From: Sphingobacterium sp. SGR-19
GTDB taxonomy: Bacteria > Bacteroidota > Bacteroidia > Sphingobacteriales > Sphingobacteriaceae
Assembly (NCBI RefSeq): GCF_011043555.1
Contig: NZ_JAAKGS010000002.1
Location: 806,001-870,000, forward strand
DNA length: 64,000 bases
Direction: 5' to 3'
Shown: in pieces, positions 17,969 through 28,251 of the stretch
Layout: each line of letters begins with the position of its first letter
Position numbering within the stretch: the stretch's first letter is position 1
Position numbers and translations under genes: made by a program
The notes under the pieces: generated by a model
Seen by the model: the letters and a program-made list of their open reading frames with translations, nothing else
What the model was told of the DNA's origin: nothing
Databases searched by the model: none

Positions 17969-18928
17969 ATGAAAAAATACACATATACAGAATCAAAAGA
18001 TACGCGTTCTGGTTTCGGCGCAGGTCTATTAGAAGCCGGGAGGCAGGATGAGAACGTAGTGGCCCTTTGTGCCGACCTGATCGGCTCGTTGAAAATGAAC
18101 GATTTTATTAACGAGTTTCCGGCGCGTTTCTTTCAGATTGGAATTGCGGAAGCTAATATGATGGGAATAGCAGCTGGCCTGACCATCGGAGGTAAAATAC
18201 CGTTCACGGGAACTTTTGCCAATTTTTCTACCGGTCGTGTTTACGACCAGATTCGCCAATCCATCGCATACTCTAATAAGAACGTGAAGATCTGTGCGTC
18301 GCATGCCGGATTGACATTAGGTGAAGACGGTGCTACGCACCAAATCCTCGAAGACATCGGATTGATGAAGATGTTGCCAGGAATGACGGTCATTAACCCC
18401 TGTGATTTTAACCAAACAAAGGCAGCAACTTTAGCATTGGTCAATCATGAGGGTCCAGCTTATCTACGTTTTGGAAGACCTGTTGTGCCTAACTTTACAC
18501 AGGCGGATCAGACCTTTGAAATCGGTAAGGCGGTGATGTTAAATGAAGGTCGTGATGTCACAATTATAGCGACGGGACATTTGGTTTGGGAGGCAATCAA
18601 AGCAGGGGAACTGTTGGAGCGTCTAGGAATTGATGCCGAAATCATCAATATCCACACGATTAAGCCTCTGGATGAAGAAGCTGTTTTGAATTCGATTCAG
18701 AAAACGGGATGCGTGGTGACGGCCGAAGAACACAACCGGTTAGGTGGGTTAGGGGACAGTGTTGCTCAGTTATTGGTCAGGAAATTGCCGACCCCGCAAG
18801 AATATGTGGCGGTGGATGATAGTTTTGGCGAATCTGGAACGCCTGCGCAGTTGATGGAAAAATATGGGTTGAATGCCGAGGCGATTGTTATCGCGGTACA
18901 AAAAGTGTTGGCTCGGAAGGAATTATAA
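17969..18928 (+). CDS. Transketolase, C-terminal (pyrimidine-binding) subunit
   Basis: A 319-residue partner of the upstream subunit. It has the pyrimidine-binding domain (FQIGIAEANMMGIAAGLT with the key Glu, then GKIPFTGTFANFSTGRVYDQ) and the C-terminal transketolase domain (GKAVMLNEGRDVTIIATGH, then EEHNRLGGLGDSVAQLL). The ATG at 17969 starts MKKYTYTESKDTRSGFG; an in-frame TTG at 17960 directly after the previous stop is less likely. Together the two chains form the whole enzyme, an arrangement common in Bacteroidetes and archaea. A DXP-synthase-like pairing was considered, but gene size and motifs fit split transketolase. Confidence 0.95.
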   Translation: MKKYTYTESKDTRSGFGAGLLEAGRQDENVVALCADLIGSLKMNDFINEFPARFFQIGIAEANMMGIAAGLTIGGKIPFTGTFANFSTGRVYDQIRQSIAYSNKNVKICASHAGLTLGEDGATHQILEDIGLMKMLPGMTVINPCDFNQTKAATLALVNHEGPAYLRFGRPVVPNFTQADQTFEIGKAVMLNEGRDVTIIATGHLVWEAIKAGELLERLGIDAEIINIHTIKPLDEEAVLNSIQKTGCVVTAEEHNRLGGLGDSVAQLLVRKLPTPQEYVAVDDSFGESGTPAQLMEKYGLNAEAIVIAVQKVLARKEL

Positions 18929-18944
18929 TAGACCGTGCGGTCTA
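18929..18944 (+). promoter_or_regulatory. Short perfect hairpin between transketolase and esterase genes
   Basis: A 7-bp perfect stem TAGACCG/CGGTCTA with a 2-base centre starts right after the transketolase stop. It has no T run, so it is not a standard terminator. It could trim or stabilise the operon mRNA or act as a weak operator. Confidence 0.4.
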
Positions 18945-18952
18945 ATTCCTAA

Positions 18953-20875
<1,923 letters not shown>

Positions 20876-20895
20876 TGATGCTAGAACCTGAGTAT

Positions 20896-23361
20896 ATGTC
20901 GCGTTTATCTGTTCGGAAAAACACCTTAAAAACACTGTTGTTAACCGTTGCGTTCTTGATCCATGCAATGGCCTATGCGCAAAAACAAACAGCATTAAAA
21001 CTGTGGTACGACAAACCCGCAGATGCGAATGTTTGGGAAGAGGCGTTACCCATAGGCAATGGACGTTTGGGTGCGATGGTATACGGAATACCGCAACGTG
21101 GAGAGTTGCAGCTTAATGAGGAGACGATCTGGGGAGGCGAGCCGTATCGTAACGACAACGAAAAAGGAGGAGCGGCATTGCCCCAAATCCAACAGTTGAT
21201 CTTTGACGGAAAAACCGGAGAAGCGGACAAACTGATTAACGAAACCTTTTTCACCAAGACGCACGGCATGGCGTTTCAGACGGCCGGAAGTGTTATCCTG
21301 GATTTTCCCGGACATGAGACGTATACGCAATATACACGCGAGCTAGATTTAGAAAAAGCGGTAGTGACCACTAAATATACCGTAGATGGTGTGACCTATA
21401 CCCGTGAAGTTTTTTCCTCTTTTGCGGATGATGTCATTGCCATGCAACTGACCGCCAGTAAAAAGGGAGCGTTAAATTTTACCGTAGCCTATAACAACCC
21501 TTCCGAACATCGAATTTTTAAAGAAGGCAGCCGTTTGGTCTTGGAAGGACGAGGGACGGCACACGAAGGTATTGATGGTAAAGTCGTATATCGGACCTAC
21601 ACTACTGTCAAAAATAAAGATGGGAAAGTAACATTAACAGATCAGGCATTAAAGGTGTCCGATGCCACTTCTGTGGTTGTTTATATGGCTATCGGGACTA
21701 ATTTTGTAGACTATAAAACGCTGGATGACACTCGAGTTTCCCGCGCTTCGGGCAAGCTTGATTTGGCAGAAAAAAGAAGTTTTAAAACAGCAAAAAAGGA
21801 ACATAGTAGGCTTTATTATAAGCAATTTGGTCGCTTTTCGTTGGATCTCGGAAAGACAGGAGTGCCTCCAGGGACCACGACCGAGCATATCGCTAATTTC
21901 AAAACGACAAAAGATCCCTCTTTAGTAACCCTATTGGCTCAATTTGGTCGCTATTTGTTAATCTGCTCCTCCCAACCGGGTGGGCAACCGGCTAATTTAC
22001 AGGGTATCTGGAATAACTCGCTGCATCCGGCATGGGATAGCAAGTATACGATCAATATTAACACCGAAATGAATTATTGGCCAGCCGAGGTAACCAATCT
22101 TTCGGAAACCCATCAGCCTTTATTCCAGATGATTAAAGAACTGAGTGAGCGTGGTCAAGGAACAGCAGAAAAGCTTTATGGAGCACAAGGGTGGGTAGCA
22201 CACCACAATACCGATATTTGGCGTGTAACCAGTCCGATTGATTTTGCAGCAGCAGGGATGTGGCCTACTGGTGGGACGTGGCTCACACAACACCTCTGGG
22301 AGCATTACCTATACACGGGCGATACGGTTTTTTTGCGTGAGATATATCCGATTATGAAAGGTGCTTCGGACTTTTTGTTGGCTACCCTAATTGAACATCC
22401 AAAATACGCTGAAAAAGGCTGGTTGGTGTTGTCTCCGTCTGTTTCGCCAGAACATGGCCCGATGTCAGCAGGAGTAACGATGGATAATCGATTGGCTTTC
22501 GACATGCTGACCCGTACCGCATTGGCGAATGAAATATTGGAAGAAGACGAAACATACCGTGCTGCACTGGCGGCTGCTGCCAAACGTATTCCACCGATGC
22601 AAGTGGGGAAATACACGCAGTTGCAAGAATGGCTAGAAGACAAAGATGATCCAAAAAGTGAACACCGTCATGTTTCGCATTTGTATGGTCTCTATCCGAG
22701 TAACCAAATATCTCCGTATCGGACGCCCGAATTGTTTGAAGCGGCTCGCAACTCGCTGAACTACCGAGGGGATTTGGCAACGGGCTGGTCGATCGGATGG
22801 AAGGTTAACCTCTGGGCGCGTTTGCTGGATGGTAACCACGCGTATAAAATTATCAGTAATATGCTGACTTTGGCACATGGTAAAAATAAAGACGGACGAA
22901 CGTACCCAAACTTATTTACGGCACATCCGCCTTTTCAGATTGATGGTAATTTTGGTTTGACGGCGGGCGTGGCAGAGATGCTGATCCAGAGTCACGATGG
23001 CGCGGTACATTTATTACCGGCGATTCCGGATGTATGGTCAACAGGCACAGTGAAAGGCATCAAGGCGCGCGGCGGTTTTGAAATTGATATGGTCTGGGCC
23101 GATGCAGAAGTACAGAAAGTGACTATTTCTTCTACGATCGGTGGAGATGTAAGATTACGTTCCTACGTTCCATTAACAGGTAAAGGATTGAAAGAAGCAG
23201 TTGGAAAAAGTTCAAATAAACTGCTTCATCCTATTGATGGTACAACGGGGCTTGTATCAAAAGAAGCTCATTTGAAAGGCAACCATTTGAAGAATGTTTA
23301 CGAATATGACCTGTCGACCACCGCAGGCAGCAAATATGTATTTAAAAGAAAAGGAAAATGA
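20896..23361 (+). CDS. Secreted GH95 alpha-L-fucosidase/alpha-L-galactosidase
   Basis: A protein of 821 residues from ATG 20896, chosen because MSRLSVRKNTLKTLLLTVAF opens a signal peptide; ATG 20878 would add six residues. The GH95 N-terminal domain is recognised by LWYDKPADANVWEEALPIGN and LNEETIWGGEP. The (alpha/alpha)6 catalytic region has INTEMNYWPAEVTNLSE and VSHLYGLYPSNQI, and PFQIDGNFGLTAGVAEML lies near the C-terminal catalytic Asp region. The family cleaves alpha-L-fucose or alpha-L-galactose. In xylan loci of Bacteroides, GH95 enzymes remove L-galactose from complex glucuronoarabinoxylan, so that activity is plausible here. It begins about 20 bases after the esterase stop and overlaps the next gene (ATGA), so it is translationally coupled. 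Confidence 0.92.
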   Translation: MSRLSVRKNTLKTLLLTVAFLIHAMAYAQKQTALKLWYDKPADANVWEEALPIGNGRLGAMVYGIPQRGELQLNEETIWGGEPYRNDNEKGGAALPQIQQLIFDGKTGEADKLINETFFTKTHGMAFQTAGSVILDFPGHETYTQYTRELDLEKAVVTTKYTVDGVTYTREVFSSFADDVIAMQLTASKKGALNFTVAYNNPSEHRIFKEGSRLVLEGRGTAHEGIDGKVVYRTYTTVKNKDGKVTLTDQALKVSDATSVVVYMAIGTNFVDYKTLDDTRVSRASGKLDLAEKRSFKTAKKEHSRLYYKQFGRFSLDLGKTGVPPGTTTEHIANFKTTKDPSLVTLLAQFGRYLLICSSQPGGQPANLQGIWNNSLHPAWDSKYTININTEMNYWPAEVTNLSETHQPLFQMIKELSERGQGTAEKLYGAQGWVAHHNTDIWRVTSPIDFAAAGMWPTGGTWLTQHLWEHYLYTGDTVFLREIYPIMKGASDFLLATLIEHPKYAEKGWLVLSPSVSPEHGPMSAGVTMDNRLAFDMLTRTALANEILEEDETYRAALAAAAKRIPPMQVGKYTQLQEWLEDKDDPKSEHRHVSHLYGLYPSNQISPYRTPELFEAARNSLNYRGDLATGWSIGWKVNLWARLLDGNHAYKIISNMLTLAHGKNKDGRTYPNLFTAHPPFQIDGNFGLTAGVAEMLIQSHDGAVHLLPAIPDVWSTGTVKGIKARGGFEIDMVWADAEVQKVTISSTIGGDVRLRSYVPLTGKGLKEAVGKSSNKLLHPIDGTTGLVSKEAHLKGNHLKNVYEYDLSTTAGSKYVFKRKGK

Positions 23362-24926
23362 TGAATAAATTCGCTAATAAGATGAAAATGCTTGCATGTA
23401 CAGGGATACTATCCCTAGCAAGTGTTTCCTATGCACAAAAGGCCCAGAACCCTATCATATTTGCGGACGTGCCCGATATGTCGATGATTCGGGTAGGGGA
23501 AACCTACTATATGAGCAGTACCACGATGCACATGAATCCGGGATTACCACTCATGAAATCCAAAGATTTGGTCAACTGGGAGTTGATTGGATACGGTCAC
23601 GAATCGTTGGCGGATATGGATGAACTGAACTTAAATAATGGCAAAAATACCTATGGACGGGGTACATGGGCGAGCAGTATTCGACACCACAACGGTACCT
23701 ATTACGTGAGTACCTTCGCACAAACAACCGGTAAAACCTATGTCTATATAACGAAAGATATAGAGAACGGCCCGTGGGAGATCAAAGCGTTCGAACCCAT
23801 GATGCATGATCATACGTTGTTCTTCGAAGGCGACAAAATTTATATGATATGGGGAGGAGGCAAATTAAATATTGTCGAACTAAAGCCCGACTTTTCTGGT
23901 ATTAAGCCCGAAACGCAGCGTGTGCTGATCGAGAATGCAACCTTGCCGAGTACGCCGGCAGATACAAAAGGTGGATTGCCAGCGGAGGGATCGCAACTGT
24001 TTAAAGTGAACGGTAAATACTACCTGTTCAACATATCGTGGCCTCCGGGAGGAATGCGTACAGTGATTGTGCATAAAGCCGACAAATTGGAAGGGCCCTA
24101 TGAAGGGCGTGTGGTTCTGCAGGATAAGGGAGTAGCACAGGGCGGCCTTATTGATATGCCTAACGGCGATTGGTATGCGTACTTATTTCAAGATTACGGT
24201 GCGGTAGGTCGTATACCATTTATGGTGCCGGTTACCTGGGAAGATGGTTGGCCTGTTTTGGGTATAGACGGTAAAGTGCCCATGGAATTGGACCTTCCGG
24301 CTAGTACAGGTCTAATACCGGGGATTGTTAATTCCGATAATTTTAGCCGGAAGAAGGGAGAGCCTGCTTTGCCACTGGTGTGGCAATGGAACCACAATCC
24401 GGTGGATCATCTTTGGTCGGTGAGCGAACGTAAAGGATATCTACGCCTGAAAACGGATCGTATAGACGAGAGCTTCTTACAGGCGAGAAATACCTTAACG
24501 CAACGTACGATTGGGCCCACATGTGTGGGCGCTACGGCGATAGATGTGTCAAAAATGAAAGACGGCGATTTTGCAGGGTTATCACTTTTGCAAAAAAACT
24601 ACGGTTTGGTAGGTGTGCGTATGGAAGGTAATAGAAAGTCGCTGGTTATGGTCAATGCGACAACGGGAAACCCGGAAGAAGTTGCGAACATCCCCGTAAC
24701 CCAACAGATAATACACCTAAAAGCCGAATGCAATTTCACGGATAAAAAAGATGTAGCTAATTTCTTTTATAGCCTTGACGGGAAAAAATGGGAACCTATC
24801 GGAACAACATTAAAGATGACGTATACCATCCCCCACTTTATGGGATATCGTTTTGGATTATTTAATTATGCCACAAAAATGGCGGGAGGGTATGTGGATT
24901 TCGACTATTTCGAAATCAAGGAATAA
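23358..24926 (+). CDS. GH43 beta-xylosidase/alpha-L-arabinofuranosidase with C-terminal concanavalin-like domain
   Basis: A 522-residue secreted enzyme (signal ending VSYAQ). The five-bladed propeller of GH43 covers about residues 30-310, with the base Asp in FADVPDMSMIRVGETYYMSS, the pKa-modulating Asp in MMHDHTLFFEGDKIY, and the acid Glu in GGLPAEGSQLFKVNGKYY. Residues of about 325-522 form the beta-sandwich usual in beta-xylosidase-type GH43 (NSDNFSRKKGE, then VDFDYFEIKE). The ADVPDMSMI signature points to the GH43_12-like group, which acts on arabinose or xylose linkages in arabinoxylan. The start overlaps the GH95 stop. Confidence 0.92.
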   Translation: MMNKFANKMKMLACTGILSLASVSYAQKAQNPIIFADVPDMSMIRVGETYYMSSTTMHMNPGLPLMKSKDLVNWELIGYGHESLADMDELNLNNGKNTYGRGTWASSIRHHNGTYYVSTFAQTTGKTYVYITKDIENGPWEIKAFEPMMHDHTLFFEGDKIYMIWGGGKLNIVELKPDFSGIKPETQRVLIENATLPSTPADTKGGLPAEGSQLFKVNGKYYLFNISWPPGGMRTVIVHKADKLEGPYEGRVVLQDKGVAQGGLIDMPNGDWYAYLFQDYGAVGRIPFMVPVTWEDGWPVLGIDGKVPMELDLPASTGLIPGIVNSDNFSRKKGEPALPLVWQWNHNPVDHLWSVSERKGYLRLKTDRIDESFLQARNTLTQRTIGPTCVGATAIDVSKMKDGDFAGLSLLQKNYGLVGVRMEGNRKSLVMVNATTGNPEEVANIPVTQQIIHLKAECNFTDKKDVANFFYSLDGKKWEPIGTTLKMTYTIPHFMGYRFGLFNYATKMAGGYVDFDYFEIKE

Positions 24927-24959
24927 GGATCAAAACCAAAGTATAAAAATAAATATGAT

Positions 24960-26339
24960 ATGAAGTTAGGTAACATTGTTTTCGGACTATCGGCTGCTTT
25001 ATTTGGACCAGCATTATCTTTAGCACAAAACCCAATTGTGCAAACCATGTACACTGCCGATCCTGCGCCTATGGTTTACAACGACAAAATGTATTTGTAT
25101 ACCAGCCATGACGAAGATAATTCCACTTGGTTTGTCATGGACGATTGGAAACTTTATACCACCGAGGATATGATCAATTGGACGGATCATGGAGTAGTGG
25201 CCTGTTACAAAACATTCCGTTGGGCAAAAGGAGATGCCTGGGCAATCCAGGTGGTTGAGCGAGATGATAAGTTTTATCTATATGCGCCTATAACATCCGC
25301 TATTAACAATCGCCCCGCGATTGGTGTAGCGGTCGCGGACAGCCCGTACGGACCGTTTTATGATCCACTGGGGCATCCGTTGGTGCAGACGAAGGAAGGA
25401 GACATTGACCCGACCGTGTTTATAGACGATGACGGACAGGCTCACCTGTATTGGGGAAATCCTTTTCTGTATCATGCGAAGCTGAACGAAGATATGATTT
25501 CGCTGAACGGTAAAATTACGGAGATTCCCATGACGTCGGAAGCATTCGGTGTGCGCGAAGGAAACGTGGAAAAGAGGCCGACGTTATATGAGGAAGCCCC
25601 TTGGTTATATAAAAGAGAAGGGTTGTATTATCTATTATGGGGCGGTGGACCTATACCAGAACACTTAGGATATTCGATCAGTGAATCGCCGACTGGTCCG
25701 TGGAAGTACGGCGGGACATTAATGCCAACGGAAGGACGCAGTTTTACGAACCATCCGGGAATTGTTGATTTTAAAGGGAAGACGTATCTATTTTATCACA
25801 ATGGTGCACTGCCGGGTGGCAGCGGTTTTACACGTTCTGTCGCGGTGGAAGAAGTAAAGTTTACCGAAGATGGTGTGATCGAACCCTTAAAAATGACACA
25901 GGGGATTACAGAACAGCTGAAACCGTTGAATCCATATCAAAAGGTGGAAGCAGAGACGATTGCCTGGTCTGAACATATCAAAGCAAAGCAAAATGCGGAA
26001 GTTGGCGTGTTTGTACAAGCGATGCAAGACGGTGCGTACACGAGTGTAAAGGGAGTGGATTTTGCGGAGGGAGCTTCTAGGTTTAACGCACGGATCGGAA
26101 CGACGCACAACACGGGCATTACCATGGAAGTACGTCTGAACGGAATAGATGGGCGGTTATTGACCACTATAGAAGTGCCGCGAACGGGAGGAGATAATAG
26201 GTGGTCGTTGGTATCATGTGATATTCCTTCAGTTTCGGGGAAGCACGACGTATACTTTGTTTTCAGAGCGAAGAACAAGCCTGGGGTGATTATGTATTTT
26301 GATTATTGGATGTTTTCTAAAGAAAATCAGAATGGATAA
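24960..26339 (+). CDS. GH43 glycosidase with C-terminal CBM6 (xylosidase/arabinofuranosidase)
   Basis: A 459-residue secreted enzyme (signal ending LSLAQ). Propeller motifs are [20 protein letters not shown] with the base Asp, [20 protein letters not shown] with the second Asp, and [18 protein letters not shown] with the acid Glu. After about residue 325 a CBM6-type sandwich begins ([11 protein letters not shown]) and ends at [10 protein letters not shown]. The composition matches GH43_1 enzymes of Bacteroidetes that release xylose or arabinose from xylo-oligosaccharides. The last 8 bases overlap the next gene start, so translation is coupled. Confidence 0.92.
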   Translation: MKLGNIVFGLSAALFGPALSLAQNPIVQTMYTADPAPMVYNDKMYLYTSHDEDNSTWFVMDDWKLYTTEDMINWTDHGVVACYKTFRWAKGDAWAIQVVERDDKFYLYAPITSAINNRPAIGVAVADSPYGPFYDPLGHPLVQTKEGDIDPTVFIDDDGQAHLYWGNPFLYHAKLNEDMISLNGKITEIPMTSEAFGVREGNVEKRPTLYEEAPWLYKREGLYYLLWGGGPIPEHLGYSISESPTGPWKYGGTLMPTEGRSFTNHPGIVDFKGKTYLFYHNGALPGGSGFTRSVAVEEVKFTEDGVIEPLKMTQGITEQLKPLNPYQKVEAETIAWSEHIKAKQNAEVGVFVQAMQDGAYTSVKGVDFAEGASRFNARIGTTHNTGITMEVRLNGIDGRLLTTIEVPRTGGDNRWSLVSCDIPSVSGKHDVYFVFRAKNKPGVIMYFDYWMFSKENQNG

Positions 26340-28200
26340 ACTGTTTTTTCAACTAACTGTTTTTTTCTGTTTTTTTGGAGGATCGAGCGTTTTCGCCAAG
26401 ATACGTTTACCCGACCTCATCAGTGACAAGATGGTTTTGCAACGCAATATTACTCTCGACATCTGGGGATGGGGCGATGTAGGTGAGAAAGTAACCGTTC
26501 GTTTTCAGCGTGAACACTATTATACTGAGGCAGGTCCAGATGGTAAATGGACGGTGCAGTTGCCTCCTCAGGCAGCAGGAGGGCCATATATCATGGAGGT
26601 CAATGAAATCGTGATCCGCGATATTCTGATTGGCGACGTGTGGCTGGCCTCCGGGCAATCCAATATGGAAACACCAATTGCGCGCCTGACCGACCGATAT
26701 CCGGAGATAAACGCATCCAATAACCACATGATCCGCCATTTTAAAGTGCCGACACAAAACACGGTCGAATCGGTGCAGGGAGATATTCCTAGGGGCGGAA
26801 AGTGGCATTCAGCCGTGGCATCGGAAGTGATGAATTGGACCGCTTTAGCTTATTTTTATGCACAGGAGGCGTATGATCATACGAAAGTGCCTGTGGGCAT
26901 GCTGGTATCAAGTTTGGGTGGCTCCGCGATCGAAAGTTGGATTAGCCAAGAGCATCTCAAGGAATTTCCAGATTTGTTGGTTGATCAAGAAGCTATCGAT
27001 AGCTTAAAGATCGTAGGAACCGATCGAGGAGCGGGAAAATGGAATACGTCCGATTGGAACGATACCGACTGGCAAACGACGACTGTACCCGGGCTTTGGC
27101 GCACACAGGGATTAGATAGCAAAGGCGTTGTATATTATCGCCGGGATTTTGATATCCCGCCTTACATGGATGGGCGACATGCGAAGTTGCTTCTGGGGAT
27201 GCTGATCGACAGCGATTCGGTCTTTGTAAATGGTCATTTTGTGGGATCGACTTCCTATCAGTACCCTCCTCGGAAGTATGATATTCCTGCAGGTGTGTTG
27301 CGCGCCGGGAAAAATAACGTCACGGTACGACTGATGGCGAACAACGGAAATGGCGGTTTCGTAGAAGACAAGCCTTATAAAATTATTGGAGACGATATGG
27401 AGGTGGATTTGACTGGGGAATGGAGATATAGAGTTGGGTTAGACTTAGATGAAATTAACGGTTATAAAAAACGTCTTAGTAATTTTAAAGCGGCTGGATC
27501 GGGATTATATAACGGTATGATTTATCCTATCCGGAACTACCGGATGCGGGGAGCGATTTGGTATCAGGGAGAGACCAATGCCGGTCGCCCACAATATTAC
27601 CAAACGTATCTGGAATCGTTGATTCGCAATTGGCGGGAACTGTATCAAGCTCCTGAACTACCCTTTTTGATTGTACAGCTACCCAATTACTTAGAAAAAT
27701 CCGACGAACCGCAGGAAAGTGGCTGGGCAGAAATACGCGAAGCACAGCTTAAAGCGACACAGGAAGTTCCGAACACGGCATTAGCCGTGGCATACGATGT
27801 GGGCGAATGGAATGACATTCATCCCTTGAACAAAAAAGATATTGCCCATCGACTATTTTTAGGTGCTCGGAGGATATCTTACGGAGAGAAGTTAATTAGC
27901 TCGGGACCTATATATCAGGATATGAAAATAGAAGGCGACAAGATTGCGTTGTCTTTCACGGAGATTGGTGGGGGATTACGCAGTAGGGATGGTGCGTTAC
28001 GGCATTTTGCAATCGCAGGAGAAGATCAAAAATTTGTTTGGGCAGATGCGGTGATCCAAGGGAATACAGTTATCGTCAGTAACGCGGACATAAAAAAACC
28101 GATAGCTGTTCGCTACGGCTGGAGCAATAACCCGGAAGACGCCAATCTAGAGAATAACGCGGGCTTGCTCGCCTCGCCGTTTCGTACTGACGATTGGTAA
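26332..28200 (+). CDS. SASA-domain carbohydrate esterase (sialate O-acetylesterase-like, probable xylan deacetylase)
   Basis: A 622-residue secreted esterase. Start 26332 gives [20 protein letters not shown] as the signal; an upstream start would run far into the GH43 gene. A beta-sandwich at residues 25-105 ([14 protein letters not shown]) precedes the SGNH nucleophile block [15 protein letters not shown]2-like sugar-binding insertion lies at about 230-350 ([11 protein letters not shown], then [13 protein letters not shown]). The SASA part resumes with [19 protein letters not shown] and the Asp/His pair in [15 protein letters not shown]. The family removes acetyl groups from sugars. In a locus full of xylanolytic enzymes, acetylated xylan is the likely substrate rather than sialic acid. 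Confidence 0.88.
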   Translation: MDKLFFQLTVFFCFFGGSSVFAKIRLPDLISDKMVLQRNITLDIWGWGDVGEKVTVRFQREHYYTEAGPDGKWTVQLPPQAAGGPYIMEVNEIVIRDILIGDVWLASGQSNMETPIARLTDRYPEINASNNHMIRHFKVPTQNTVESVQGDIPRGGKWHSAVASEVMNWTALAYFYAQEAYDHTKVPVGMLVSSLGGSAIESWISQEHLKEFPDLLVDQEAIDSLKIVGTDRGAGKWNTSDWNDTDWQTTTVPGLWRTQGLDSKGVVYYRRDFDIPPYMDGRHAKLLLGMLIDSDSVFVNGHFVGSTSYQYPPRKYDIPAGVLRAGKNNVTVRLMANNGNGGFVEDKPYKIIGDDMEVDLTGEWRYRVGLDLDEINGYKKRLSNFKAAGSGLYNGMIYPIRNYRMRGAIWYQGETNAGRPQYYQTYLESLIRNWRELYQAPELPFLIVQLPNYLEKSDEPQESGWAEIREAQLKATQEVPNTALAVAYDVGEWNDIHPLNKKDIAHRLFLGARRISYGEKLISSGPIYQDMKIEGDKIALSFTEIGGGLRSRDGALRHFAIAGEDQKFVWADAVIQGNTVIVSNADIKKPIAVRYGWSNNPEDANLENNAGLLASPFRTDDW

Positions 28201-28251
28201 AAAAAATAGAAAGAATTTATATAGAAGTACATTTATAAGAGATTTTAAATT

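Noticed and set aside
17102..18928. Pyruvate dehydrogenase E1 alpha/beta or DXP synthase as the identity of the two ThDP subunits
   Set aside because: The GHPGGSLG, GDGELQEGQVWEAA and FQIGIAEANMMG motifs and the subunit sizes fit split transketolase.
26332..28200. True sialic acid O-acetylesterase
   Set aside because: No sialidase, sialate lyase or transporter is nearby; the xylanolytic context makes acetylated xylan more likely, though the family name is kept.
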